Source: Acidobacteriota bacterium
GTDB taxonomy: Bacteria > Acidobacteriota > Blastocatellia > UBA7656
NCBI GenBank assembly: GCA_016201275.1
Contig: JACQDB010000075.1
Location: 1 to 48,154 of the forward strand
Direction: 5' to 3'
Length of the DNA: 48,154 nucleotides
The translations under genes were made by a program, and so were the position numbers. Position 1 is the first letter of the stretch, and each line of letters opens with the position of its first letter. Below the pieces are notes generated by a model. It made no database searches. It was not told where the DNA came from and saw only the letters and a program-made list of their open reading frames with translations. Below, piece by piece: positions 1 to 8,787 of this stretch.

Positions 1-87
1 CTGTACGGGCGACCCTGTGGTGGTCGCCCCTCCTTGGAATCATGTTGCTTTCAAGAAGCGGCGACCACCGCAGGGTCGCCCGTACAG
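1..87. repeat. REP-like palindrome, family A (GGGCGACC core)
   Basis: Two 28-base arms (1-28 and 60-87) are reverse complements with one mismatch and enclose a 31-base centre. The core reads GGGCGACCCTG(T/C)GGTGGTCGCC. Related copies lie at 38525-38588 (inside a gene) and 46911-46945. The copy at 46911 also shares the flanking stretch resembling AAGTGCAACC, so the repeat unit is longer than the palindrome. It sits just downstream of the stop of the barrel gene at 115 and could act as a terminator there, but its recurrence argues for a dispersed repeat. Confidence 0.85.
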
Positions 88-114
88 GGTTGCACTTGAT
101 TTCAGCCACCATCC

Positions 115-2541
115 TTAAAAGGAGAACTTCATATAGGCTCCAAAGACGTTTGCTCGGTGGCTTGAATAACGCGAATCCAACAACAGAAACCGGCGGCCAT
201 CCTGCGTCGAAGTCAAGTTGTTGAACGGGTAGGGCGTCAAGCCATCCCAGGCAAAATCTTCCAGATGATACGGCTCATAGATGTAGCGCATACCGATGGT
301 CAAATTCGGCGCGAACTGATAATTGACATCAGCATTGAATTCGTTCAGGCGCGTTTTGACATCAGGGAACGGATAAGCCGTCGCATTCAACACATTGATG
401 CTCGAAGGCGTGGTCGGATTCAACGTCGTGATGCGCGTTGTGCCTTGTGAAAACGCATAATGCACATCAAGGAATAATTTGTCCTTGACCAGATACGTGG
501 TTATCCCTGCGCCAAAGGTATTGAGCAAATCGCGTTCATCACGGTTCCAGCGATTGGCCAGATCAAAAGGCACGGCGGTCTTGGCGATGCTCTGCAATGA
601 GGAAGCATAGCGCTCACGCGCATAGTTGGCGTAAAACGTGGTGTTCTCATTGACATTGTACAGCACATCTATGCTGCCATAGCCTTGCACATACTGCGTC
701 AAGCCGAAGAAGTTTTGGTCGTAATCGTCGCTCAGATAACCGAAAGTTCCCGACAGTCCGAGTTGCGGATTGAGGTGATATTGCCATTGCAAATTGACAT
801 CGTGACGCAAGCGTTTGGCTTGATCGAACATTCGCAGACGATTGAATTCCAACACTCCAGGGTCATAAACGATGGGCGAACGGTCGGCATAGTGATAACT
901 GAGCCTGCCGGAAAATTGCGCCGACGGTTTATAGTTAAGCGTCGAACCGATGGTGTGTTCATTGCTTCTTCTCACTTGGCGGTTGGCGCGATTCCACACA
1001 TCCAGTTTGTATTCCACCTCCCAAGTTAAAGGTTTGGCAATTTGCCACACCGATTCGGCGCTCGCCATCTGGTGCAGGAACGACACCGGCTCGTTTTCAA
1101 TCGGCTTGTTGTTGATGTTGGTGCGCCAGAACGATTCACCAAACGCCGCATAGCCGGGGAATTTAATATGCTCGGTGTTGTTGTCGTAATCATAGGCATT
1201 GTAGTGCAGATTCATCGTCCAGTTCTTCAACAATCTTGAGGTGAAGAGATGATCGTTGGTCAGCGTATCCACTTTGCCTTCGAGACTCGGACGCGGCAGC
1301 GCCGCCGTGCTGGTCACAGAGGTTCCGGCGGGCAAGCCCGAAGCGACGATGGCCGAGTTCAAGGTGAACGGCGCGAAGAGTTCATTCTGATGCCAGCGGC
1401 TCCAACCCACGGCGCTCGCCCAACGCGAATGGTGCGGCAGGTCTATGAAACCGGAGAACAGAAAACTGTCCGCGTCATTGCTTGGCGGCAACGCAAAGAT
1501 GCCGCGCGCAAACGCCATGCGATTGAACACTCCACCTGTGCCGGTGGCCTGCAAATCCGATATGCGAAACGGATTGTCAAAGGTCAAGGTCGAGATGTGG
1601 TTGGTAAATTTGGAGTGGGTGAAATCAAAATTCACCCCCCATTTTGATCTGAGGAAACTGGTGCCGACAGAAAATTGTGTGGTGCGTGTGTCAACTGATT
1701 CGGGCAACTCAATGGCCAGCACATTGAAGGTATCGCCTACGGGTGTGCCGACGCGCTCATAGCTTCCCGTGCCTAGTGGTTTTGCGCCGTAGCGCTTCTG
1801 ATCCCACAGCCGGAACCGTATGCTCCAACTGTCGGTCAGGTTGAGGCTCTGCGTAAAATCGAAGGTTTGGCGCTGCACACGCAAACGCGAAGTCGCACGA
1901 CTGGCGATAAAACTTTGCACGGCGTTCGGCAAATCGGCGCTCGGCAGAGTCTGAAAACTCTGGCGCACGCTGTTGGCTACGGTCAAGATGCCCGGCGCGC
2001 TGGAACCGAAAGACGAGCGAATGCCGTTGGCATATAGATACGGCAAGCCGTTCCATTCGACGGTGGTGCGAAACGCACTGTACTTGCCCATCTCCAAGCG
2101 GTAATGTTGATCGAGTTCGCTGGGTTCGCGCCCCAGCAGACGGAAATAACTCGGCGCGTTTTGCGGATTGGCGACGACTTTGAAGCGCCGGAATAACACT
2201 CCTTCGCGGACTTTGCGGAACTGTTCAAACTTGGAAGGACGCTCACCGCTGACTTCGCGTAACTGTCCGCCGATTTCAAAAAGGTATTTGAAACTGCCGA
2301 AGAAAGTCGGCGGAGTGTCGCCTTGCGTGGTCGCCGGTTTACTGTCTTTGTCCTTGCTGATGCGGTCATTTTTTTTGGCAGCGCTCTTCGTATCCTTTGC
2401 GACATCGGCTTTGTCGGTTGCCGCCATCATCTCGGAAAACCTATGGTCAATCTGTCCGACCGTCGGAAACGGCGCAAGCGCCAGCAGCGAGAGCATGACC
2501 ATTGGAGCCAACCATTGCCTGTACGTTTTTACTGTTTTCAT
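115..2541 (-). CDS. MtrB/PioB-type outer-membrane beta-barrel protein
   Basis: This 808-residue protein is predicted to be the outer-membrane barrel that sheathes a periplasmic multiheme cytochrome in a porin-cytochrome electron conduit. It opens with a signal peptide (basic start, hydrophobic residues about 12-27). A short charged linker rich in Lys/Asp follows, then hundreds of residues of alternating polar/aromatic strands. It ends in Phe (KFSF), the usual outer-membrane assembly signal. The N-terminal CXXC of Shewanella MtrB is absent; I see no cysteine at all. A strong ribosome site, AAAGGAGG, lies 8-9 bases before the ATG. The decaheme cytochrome gene lies 29 bp upstream on the same strand, which is the main support for the function; sequence alone says only large barrel. 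A plain porin is the alternative. Confidence 0.8.
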   Translation of the reverse strand: MKTVKTYRQWLAPMVMLSLLALAPFPTVGQIDHRFSEMMAATDKADVAKDTKSAAKKNDRISKDKDSKPATTQGDTPPTFFGSFKYLFEIGGQLREVSGERPSKFEQFRKVREGVLFRRFKVVANPQNAPSYFRLLGREPSELDQHYRLEMGKYSAFRTTVEWNGLPYLYANGIRSSFGSSAPGILTVANSVRQSFQTLPSADLPNAVQSFIASRATSRLRVQRQTFDFTQSLNLTDSWSIRFRLWDQKRYGAKPLGTGSYERVGTPVGDTFNVLAIELPESVDTRTTQFSVGTSFLRSKWGVNFDFTHSKFTNHISTLTFDNPFRISDLQATGTGGVFNRMAFARGIFALPPSNDADSFLFSGFIDLPHHSRWASAVGWSRWHQNELFAPFTLNSAIVASGLPAGTSVTSTAALPRPSLEGKVDTLTNDHLFTSRLLKNWTMNLHYNAYDYDNNTEHIKFPGYAAFGESFWRTNINNKPIENEPVSFLHQMASAESVWQIAKPLTWEVEYKLDVWNRANRQVRRSNEHTIGSTLNYKPSAQFSGRLSYHYADRSPIVYDPGVLEFNRLRMFDQAKRLRHDVNLQWQYHLNPQLGLSGTFGYLSDDYDQNFFGLTQYVQGYGSIDVLYNVNENTTFYANYARERYASSLQSIAKTAVPFDLANRWNRDERDLLNTFGAGITTYLVKDKLFLDVHYAFSQGTTRITTLNPTTPSSINVLNATAYPFPDVKTRLNEFNADVNYQFAPNLTIGMRYIYEPYHLEDFAWDGLTPYPFNNLTSTQDGRRFLLLDSRYSSHRANVFGAYMKFSF

Positions 2542-2570
2542 GATTTTGTCCTCCTTTCCTTAGCCTTCGC

Positions 2571-3644
2571 CTAGCGTTGCAGATTGATTCCCGAAGGGTG
2601 ATTCGAGCCGTGAATTTGCGAATGGCAATTAACGCAGCCTCGGCTCAAGGTGAACGCCGAATTGGGAACTCCCGGCACGGTTTGATGTCGCCCTTGTATA
2701 TGACATTGCTGGCACAGCATAGGAGATTTGGCCGCCAGCAACGACGGATTGTTTGACCCATGCGCTTTATGACAGGAGGCGCAATTTTCGCGCACCGGCG
2801 AATGCTCGAAGAGAAAGGGGCCGCGCTTTTCCGCGTGACATTGATAGCAGGTTTCGTTGGCCGTCGCGGTACGCATCAACTTGCCGCCGATGCCGCCATG
2901 CGCTTCATGACACGACGAGCAGGTGATCTGCTGTTCGCGGCTTTCATTGCGAAACAGATGCGACGAGCGTTGAAACTGCGCTTTGCGAACATCGGCGTGG
3001 CATTGATAACAGGTGTCGGCTTCGGTGCGCTGTTTGAGGAGTTTGTTTTCGGCCTGCGTGGTGTCGAAGAGTTGCGATTCGGAAAGTTTCGAGACCGGCG
3101 AATGATGAGCGCTGTGACAATTCAAACAGGACAGCCCCGCCGTTTCGTGCTTGCTGCCGCGCCAGTTGGAATGGGTTTTGGTTTGCGAGTGGCACTGCAT
3201 ACAATTCTGACTCGCTTCAAAGGCATTCAACTTGGCAGGGTTTTTAATCTTGGTGGCATCGCCGCCATTGGCGATGTGTTCTGCGCCATCGCCGTGACAG
3301 TTTTGACAACTGACAGCAGCAACATTGGCTGCCGCGTGACTGCCCAGAAGCGCAGCGCTCTTTTTGGCTTTGCCATGCACGGTCTTGCTCAAATTCTGAG
3401 CGATCTGCTCGTGGCAACTGGCACAGGCGCTATCGTCCTGCGCGAAATGTTGACCGCCGGGGTTGGTGGCTTCAGTGGAGAAAGCGCTGGTTGCGCCGAC
3501 CGTTGCTACGGGGTCGGCGCTTTTCGGTTGCGCGGCGGCGGTGCGTTGGTTGGGCAGGAATATAAAATATAAAAATGCTGCCATAGCACCGAACACCACC
3601 GCACTCTTGATAATTTTTGCGAGACGACTTTCGGTAATATTCAT
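2571..3644 (-). CDS. DmsE/MtrA-type decaheme c-type cytochrome
   Basis: The 357-residue protein carries exactly ten CXXCH heme-binding motifs (CASCH, CQNCH, CMQCH, CLNCH, CYQCH, CSSCH, CYQCH, CASCH, CQQCH, CVNCH), spaced as in the DmsE/MtrA family. Residues about 12-32 form one hydrophobic segment followed by AAAQ, so it is either an exported protein or one anchored in the inner membrane. It should carry electrons across the periplasm to the barrel encoded immediately downstream. The start at 3644 (MNITES) is chosen because AAAGGAGGTA lies just upstream. A longer in-frame extension to 3713 has no such site. No outer-surface multiheme partner (MtrC/OmcA type) is visible in the window. Confidence 0.92.
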   Translation of the reverse strand: MNITESRLAKIIKSAVVFGAMAAFLYFIFLPNQRTAAAQPKSADPVATVGATSAFSTEATNPGGQHFAQDDSACASCHEQIAQNLSKTVHGKAKKSAALLGSHAAANVAAVSCQNCHGDGAEHIANGGDATKIKNPAKLNAFEASQNCMQCHSQTKTHSNWRGSKHETAGLSCLNCHSAHHSPVSKLSESQLFDTTQAENKLLKQRTEADTCYQCHADVRKAQFQRSSHLFRNESREQQITCSSCHEAHGGIGGKLMRTATANETCYQCHAEKRGPFLFEHSPVRENCASCHKAHGSNNPSLLAAKSPMLCQQCHIQGRHQTVPGVPNSAFTLSRGCVNCHSQIHGSNHPSGINLQR

Positions 3645-4179
3645 ATGTTGTACCTCCTTTTTGAGTAAGCTAGAGCGGATGAGAACAGAGGCCGCTACAG
3701 AGTTGCGGCCCACGTTGGTTCCTCAACGATGGCCATTCAGACAAGGGACGTATGCGTAAATCGGTCAGCGTGTCTTGCGCGGCAGCGGAAGGCCGGCTTG
3801 TGGAGATCGAAAATAGAAAATGTTTTCGCGTCGTCCATTTCTTCAACATCCGGTCACCTTTTCCAAACATCGAGTCGGGCGATGGGCAGTCGCTGCGGTT
3901 AGCAATTGGGGGCCAACCACGCTCCACCTTGTGAGCCTGGGCGCAGAAGTTCCAGACGCGGAGTCCACTGTGCGAAATATAGAGGATTCTCACGCCAAAG
4001 AAAGCTGCGGATACGAAGTATTTGTCATGTAGCAATTTTGATACCCACGAAAATTTGCGGATTTTTCTTGATAAAGAATCAATAGCGGACTGAGGTTTGG
4101 GGAAAACTCCAGAGAGGGTGGGGAATCAAAACCGCTGCCGTAGCGGGATGAAGAGCGGCAAATAAAATTCGCCCTACGC
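3645..4179. other. Gene-free spacer upstream of the cytochrome operon
   Basis: This 535-bp spacer lies between the end of the BtpA-like gene and the start of the cytochrome gene, both on the minus strand, so it should hold the promoter of the electron-transfer pair. Short open frames occur, but none has convincing composition or homology. Apart from the ribosome site at about 3652-3660 I recognise no operator or terminator. Confidence 0.5.
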
Positions 4180-4983
4180 TTATCCACGCAGTTGTTCGGC
4201 GCTTTTCATCAAGCGTTTGACGCGCTGATGATCCACGCCGTTTTGCCATTGCCCGTCTTTTTTGAAGGCGGTGCCGATGATGAAGCCGTCGGCGATGGTA
4301 TAAAATTCTTTGAGGTTTTTGGCATCAATGCCGGAGCCTAAAATAATCGGCAGATGACAATGCGTTTTGGCTTCCTGCACATCTTTGCTTTGCGGTGCTT
4401 CGCCGGTAACCTTGCCGGTGACGATGACCACATCGCCGCGCATGAATTCGACCGCTTCGGCGGTTGCGGCAAGCGATATATCGGCGGTGAGGGCGTGCGC
4501 CGAATGTTTCTTTTTGATGTCCGCCCAAATTTTGATGCGCTCTGCGCCAATCATTTTGCGATAGCGCAATAGTTTCGCCGCCGAAGATTCAATCAAGCCT
4601 TCGTCAGCAACGTGGGCGAAGACGTAGCCTTCCACGCGGACGAAATCCAACTGGGCAGCGTGCGCTACGGCTAAGGCTTCAAGGTTGGCGGCGGCGAGAA
4701 TTTGAATGCCTGTGGGCAATTGGCTTTGGTGCTTTACGGCTTGCCCGATGACCGTCATGGCGGCGACGATTTCCGCGCCAACCGCGCCGCGCAGGTATGG
4801 CACGTCGTGCATATTTTCGATGATGATGCCGTCAACGCCGCACTCGCTATACAGCTTGGCTTCACGGGCGGCGGTCTTGATTAATTCGCTGATGCTCTGG
4901 TGATGCGCCGGTGTGCCGGGCAATGCGCCTACATGAATGACGCCGATAATGGGCTTGGCATTTGGGAAGAAATGGTTTTTCAT
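4180..4983 (-). CDS. btpA: BtpA/SgcQ family TIM-barrel protein
   Basis: The 267-residue protein matches the BtpA/SgcQ family over its whole length. It has the opening strand IIGVIHVGALPGTP, then GVDGIIIENMHDVPY, the central VEGYVFAHVADEGLI and the C-terminal ILGSGIDAKNLKEFY followed by DGFIIGTAFKKDG, which resembles the phosphate-binding end of a TIM barrel. In cyanobacteria BtpA is needed for stable photosystem I. In other bacteria (SgcQ) the enzyme activity is not settled, so I give no reaction. It is transcribed away from the M16 peptidase gene, with 69 bp between the starts. Confidence 0.85.
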   Translation of the reverse strand: MKNHFFPNAKPIIGVIHVGALPGTPAHHQSISELIKTAAREAKLYSECGVDGIIIENMHDVPYLRGAVGAEIVAAMTVIGQAVKHQSQLPTGIQILAAANLEALAVAHAAQLDFVRVEGYVFAHVADEGLIESSAAKLLRYRKMIGAERIKIWADIKKKHSAHALTADISLAATAEAVEFMRGDVVIVTGKVTGEAPQSKDVQEAKTHCHLPIILGSGIDAKNLKEFYTIADGFIIGTAFKKDGQWQNGVDHQRVKRLMKSAEQLRG

Positions 4984-5052
4984 TTGATGTCGCCTGGTTC
5001 ATTCAACGAGCGAAAATAATAATCGCAATCGCTGCAAAAAGGTACTGATGAA

Positions 5053-6432
5053 ATGCGTATGAAAAAAAATCTGACCTCAACTCTGACCGCGCTGTTGCTC
5101 CTCTTCATTGCTGTCGGCGCGCTGTTGCCAACGGCTGGCGCGCAATCCTTCCACGTCGCTTTCAAACAGTTTCAACTCGATAACGGTTTGCGCGTGGTGT
5201 TATCCGCAGACCACGCCGCGCCGGTTGTCGCCGTAGCGGTCTATTACGACGTAGGCTCGCGCAACGAAGTGAAAGGGCGTTCGGGCTTCGCGCATCTGTT
5301 TGAACACATGATGTTTCAAGGCTCCGAAAACATCGGCAAGGCCGAACATTTTCAGTACATCGAAAATAACGGCGGCACGCTGAATGGTTCTACGCATTCG
5401 GACTTTACCAATTACTACGAATTTCTGCCGTCGAATCAACTGGAACTCGCTTTGTGGCTGGAGTCTGATCGTATGCGTTCGTTGAAGATCACGCCAGCGA
5501 ATTTGAAGAACCAACAAGAGGCCGTCAAAGAAGAGAAGCGCCTCGGCGTGGATAATCAAGCCTATTGGCCAGCGTTGACCAGAATGGATGAAGCGATTTT
5601 TCAGAACTGGGCAAACGCCCATCCGCCTATCGGTTCGATGGCCGATCTTGATGCCGCGACCATCAAGGATGTGAAGGCGTTTTTCGATCTTTACTACGCG
5701 CCGAACAATGCTGTGCTGGCGATAGCCGGTGACTTGGACGTAGCGCAAACCGAAATCTTGGTGCGGAAATATTTCGCAACGATTCCGCGCCAACCGTCGC
5801 CGCCTGCGGTTGATGTCGCGGAGCCTTTGGCGGTCGCCAAAGCTAAAGAAATTGTTGAAGACCCGTTGGCCAACGCTCCGGCCATCGCTATGGCTTGGAA
5901 ACTTCCGGCCCGCCGCTCTGCCGACTGGTATGCCATCAGTATGCTCAAAGCGATTATGTTGGATGGCGCAAGCGCACGGTTGTATCAAAAGTTGATAAAA
6001 GAAAAAGCGGTGTCGTTGGAATTGCAGGGGACTATGGACGAACGCCGTGGGCCGAGCGCCCTGACGATTTTTTCGATTCACAAACAGGAAGCCACACCGG
6101 AAGCGGTGCAGGCGATAATCGAAGCCGAATTCGAGCGCGTCAAAACCGACGGCGTGACGGTAGAAGAATTGAACAAGGCGAAGAATCAATACCGGCTAGG
6201 CCAATTCGCCGGTGACGACGAAGACGGCGAATACGCCAGTCTGCAAACCGCTTTAGGACGCGCCACGGCGCTTGCGGAGTTCACCATGTTTGACGGCGAC
6301 CCGTCATTGATTAACACGGAAGTGGGGCGTTATCTGGCGGTCACGCCGGAGCAAGTGAAAGAAGCGGCGCGCCAATATTTCGGCACGGTGAATTGCTCGG
6401 TGTTGTACATCAAGCCTGCGATGAAGAAGTGA
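5053..6432 (+). CDS. M16 family zinc metallopeptidase, catalytic partner
   Basis: The 459-residue protein has an N-terminal signal peptide (MKKN..., hydrophobic to about residue 29, AGAQS cleavage-like site), so it acts outside the cytoplasm. The inverted zinc motif HLFEH is at residues 81-85, and Glu at about 161, 76 residues later, fits the third ligand of the family. The second half keeps the M16C-like region (DGASARLYQKLIKEK). In bacteria such proteins usually work with a second M16 protein that has lost the zinc motif. That partner is at 10522-12042, separated by accessory genes. ATG at 5053 is followed two codons later by a second ATG (5059), which gives a more ordinary signal peptide. 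Confidence 0.92.
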   Translation: MRMKKNLTSTLTALLLLFIAVGALLPTAGAQSFHVAFKQFQLDNGLRVVLSADHAAPVVAVAVYYDVGSRNEVKGRSGFAHLFEHMMFQGSENIGKAEHFQYIENNGGTLNGSTHSDFTNYYEFLPSNQLELALWLESDRMRSLKITPANLKNQQEAVKEEKRLGVDNQAYWPALTRMDEAIFQNWANAHPPIGSMADLDAATIKDVKAFFDLYYAPNNAVLAIAGDLDVAQTEILVRKYFATIPRQPSPPAVDVAEPLAVAKAKEIVEDPLANAPAIAMAWKLPARRSADWYAISMLKAIMLDGASARLYQKLIKEKAVSLELQGTMDERRGPSALTIFSIHKQEATPEAVQAIIEAEFERVKTDGVTVEELNKAKNQYRLGQFAGDDEDGEYASLQTALGRATALAEFTMFDGDPSLINTEVGRYLAVTPEQVKEAARQYFGTVNCSVLYIKPAMKK

Positions 6433-6465
6433 GAAGCACGCAGTAATATAGGATTTTAGAAAAAG

Positions 6466-6803
6466 GTTTCGTAGTACCGCTTTATGTTCTTTAAATGAAT
6501 AATCTGCCAAGCCCACGAAAGTGGGCGCAAGCATAAAGCCCAGTGTGAAGCAAAGCGTAACGCTGGGTAGAGAGTCGCAACCGTTTATCGGAGCCCGCGA
6601 AGCGGGTGATAGAACTGGCGAGTGATGGTCTATCACCCGCTTCGCGGGCTCATGAAAAATGTCTTGCTTACCCACCCCGCGCTGACGCACGGGGCTGTAT
6701 GCTGTCGCCTGCTCCGCAGGCTTGTATGATTATTTCTTCAATAAACAATAAGCGGAAGATGTGAAATGCGAAACCCTGCCGCTTAAAAGCGGTACTACGA
6801 AAC
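6466..6803. mobile_element. 338-bp inverted-repeat element (MITE-like)
   Basis: The ends are perfect 18-base inverted repeats (6466-6483 and 6786-6803; GTTTCGTAGTACCGC plus three T). The centre is a perfect 23-bp inverted repeat (6591-6613 and 6629-6651) with a 15-base loop. Between ends and centre the two halves are also related as inverted copies. Each has a small GC hairpin (for example GCCCACGAAAGTGGGC at 6511-6526), then an AAGCCC...GGGT palindrome (6539-6567). No coding capacity is evident and no clear target-site duplication is seen (AAAAAG left, AATGAG right). It ends three to four bases before the ribosome site of the kinase gene. It is probably a non-autonomous or REP-derived dispersed repeat at the left edge of an accessory island. 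Confidence 0.75.
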
Positions 6804-6820
6804 AATGAGGAGGCGCGCAG

Positions 6821-8701
6821 ATGCTTCGTTCGGGAGACAAAATCGGGCTTTACACGTTAATTCGCAAACTCGGCAAAGGCGCGTTCGGCGAAGTCTGGCT
6901 AGTCGAAGAACACGACGCCATTTTGTCCTCGCAATTCGCGCTTAAAATTCTCTTTGATGAAGACGCCGACCTTGATGCAGTCAAACAGGAAGCCTCCGTC
7001 TGGTTGCAGGCCAGTGGCCATCCGAATGTGATGCCAATTCACAAAGCCAGTGTGTATGACGGGCAATTTGTGATCGTCAGCGAATACGCCCCCAACGGTT
7101 CGTTGAAAGATTGGTTGAAACAACACGGCAGCAAAGCCCCATCCATCAAAGAAGCGATACGTCTCACCGATGGCATCCTTGCCGGACTTGAGCATCTTCA
7201 TGCAAGGCGCATCATTCACCGCGACATCAAGCCGGACAATGTGTTGATGCAGGGCGCGACACCACGCCTTGCGGATTTCGGCATCTCACGAATTTTAAAA
7301 TCAACCGTGCATTCGCAAGCCCTGGCGGGGACGCCGCAATACATGGCTCCCGAAGCGTTCAGAGGTGAACGTGATGAACAGACCGATGTATGGGCAGTCG
7401 GCGTTTTGCTTTATCAAATGGTGGGCGGACGACTGCCGTTTTCTGAAACCGATTTGTACGGCTTGATGAATCAAGTAGCGAATACAAAACCGCTGCCACT
7501 TGGCGCGGATGTACCGGAGCCTTTGCAGAAGGTGATTGCGAAGGCGATGGAGAAAGAACAGGCGAGGCGCTATCGGTCAGCAAGCGAGATGCGCGAGGCC
7601 TTGCATGAAGTGCAACGGCAAATTGAAGAAGCGGAGCGAAAATGGCGATGGCTTGAAGAGCAAAAGCGGATTGAAGCGCAGCAACGACAGCAGCTTGAAG
7701 ATCAGAAAAAACAACCGGCTGTAGAGCGAGACACAGAGGCAACAATTATAAGAGAGCCGCAGCCAGTCAAAGTTGAAGTGCAAAAGTCTCTCAAGTTTGA
7801 CTCGCCGAAGCGGTCTTCAAGGATTCCAAAAGAAGTGCCGCCGCAACCGCTTGCGAAGCCGAAACGCTCGCCGGTGTTAATTGGCGGGGGGGTGTTCGTC
7901 GCACTGATTTTTTTGGTAGCGGCGATTGTGCTGGCGGTGAAGAGTTTCAAACCTGCAAATCCAACTGCACCAACAAACCTGATAGCAACAACTTCTACAT
8001 CGGAAATCATCAAGCAAATCGAAGCGCAGATGGTACAGATACCGGGCGGCACATTTATGATGGGATCGCCGAAAAATGAGCAGGGGCGTAATGACAAGGA
8101 ATGGCCGCAGCATCAAGTAACCGTGTCATCGTTTTACCTGGGTAAGTACGAAGTGACACAAGCGCAATGGCGAGAGGTAGCGAGTTTGCCGAAGGTGAAG
8201 ATTGATTTGAATGCGACCCCGTCGCGTTTCAACGGCGATAACTTGCCCGTGGAAACTGTGAGTTGGGATGAAGCGGTGGAGTTTTGTGAAAGATTGTCGA
8301 GAGTAACCAGAAAAATGTTTCGTTTGCCTACGGAAGCCGAATGGGAGTACGCGTGCAGAGCCGGGACGAGGGGAAGGTATGCGGGGAACTTGGATAAAAT
8401 GACATGGTACGACAACAACTCCGATAACACGACGCATCAGGTCGGAGAGAAGCAAGCGAATGCTTGGGGCTTGTATGATATGCAGGGGAATGTGTCGGAG
8501 TGGTGTAGGGATGCGTATGGGGCTTACTCAAGTGAAGCGCAGAGGGATCCGACTGGCGCTAATTCAGGGGTGAACAGAATGAGACGTGGTGGCCGTTGGA
8601 ACCATAACGCACGGATTTGCCGGTCGGCATACCGTTCATGGATCACGCCCGACTATCGTGCCTTCTCCCTAGGCTTCCGCCTTGTGAGGACTTACCCTTG
8701 A
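6821..8701 (+). CDS. Membrane Ser/Thr protein kinase fused to a SUMF1/FGE-like domain (possible DGR target)
   Basis: The 626-residue protein has a PknB-type kinase domain at about 11-265. It shows a GKGAFGEV loop, Lys42 in FALKIL, HRDIKPDN (133-140), DFG (152-154) and GTPQYMAPE (170-178). A charged, coiled-coil-prone linker (265-345) leads to one membrane helix (about 352-374). An extracytoplasmic SUMF1/formylglycine-generating-enzyme-like domain (about 404-626) follows, with IPGGTFMMGS, LPTEAEWEYACRAG and GNVSEWC. Only one cysteine lies in the final GGRW...GFR region, so sulfatase-activating chemistry is unlikely; this C-type-lectin fold more often binds ligands. Its last 40 residues resemble a diversified region (see 8567-8690). 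GAGGAGG lies about 8 bases before the ATG. An outside-binding sensor coupled to an inside kinase is the natural reading. Confidence 0.93.
   Translation: MLRSGDKIGLYTLIRKLGKGAFGEVWLVEEHDAILSSQFALKILFDEDADLDAVKQEASVWLQASGHPNVMPIHKASVYDGQFVIVSEYAPNGSLKDWLKQHGSKAPSIKEAIRLTDGILAGLEHLHARRIIHRDIKPDNVLMQGATPRLADFGISRILKSTVHSQALAGTPQYMAPEAFRGERDEQTDVWAVGVLLYQMVGGRLPFSETDLYGLMNQVANTKPLPLGADVPEPLQKVIAKAMEKEQARRYRSASEMREALHEVQRQIEEAERKWRWLEEQKRIEAQQRQQLEDQKKQPAVERDTEATIIREPQPVKVEVQKSLKFDSPKRSSRIPKEVPPQPLAKPKRSPVLIGGGVFVALIFLVAAIVLAVKSFKPANPTAPTNLIATTSTSEIIKQIEAQMVQIPGGTFMMGSPKNEQGRNDKEWPQHQVTVSSFYLGKYEVTQAQWREVASLPKVKIDLNATPSRFNGDNLPVETVSWDEAVEFCERLSRVTRKMFRLPTEAEWEYACRAGTRGRYAGNLDKMTWYDNNSDNTTHQVGEKQANAWGLYDMQGNVSEWCRDAYGAYSSEAQRDPTGANSGVNRMRRGGRWNHNARICRSAYRSWITPDYRAFSLGFRLVRTYP
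8567..8690 (+). other. Candidate DGR variable region in the SUMF1 domain
   Basis: The segment encodes a C-terminal frame RRGGRW.....C RSAYR ... PDYR ... LGFRLV. The positions that are Asn-rich in DGR templates of this fold (GGSWNNN..NCRSA.RN.N.PD.RN.N.GFR) are here a mixture of Arg, His, Ile, Tyr, Ser, Trp, Ala and Phe. Constant codons (TGCCGGTCGGCA, ACGCCCGAC, CTAGGCTTCCGCCTTGT) alternate with the mixed ones. That is what adenine-directed mutagenic retrohoming leaves. No reverse transcriptase or template repeat is in the window, so the call rests on pattern alone; ordinary SUMF1 divergence is the alternative. Confidence 0.5.
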
Positions 8702-8719
8702 CGGTTTTAGCGCTCAAGA

Positions 8720-8737
8720 TGCAATCCTATGATTGCA
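8720..8737 (+). other. Hairpin just 3' of the candidate variable region
   Basis: TGCAATC CTAT GATTGCA is a perfect 7-bp stem with a 4-base loop, 18 bases after the stop codon of the kinase-SUMF1 gene. In DGRs such as that of Bordetella phage BPP-1, a short cruciform with a four-base loop lies just downstream of the variable repeat and is needed for efficient retrohoming. It is not followed by a T-run, so an intrinsic terminator is less likely. Confidence 0.5.
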
Positions 8738-8787
8738 CACAGGATGGTTTTGGACATGATTGACAGGAAGAACGGAGAAATAGATTT

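Noticed and set aside
2760-3572. Plus-strand frame of 270 codons opposite the decaheme cytochrome
   Set aside because: The opposite strand encodes ten regularly spaced CXXCH motifs with a strong ribosome site.
5200-6189. Minus-strand frame of 329 codons opposite the M16 peptidase
   Set aside because: It is the complement of a gene with intact HXXEH and signal peptide; no ribosome site or homology signal.
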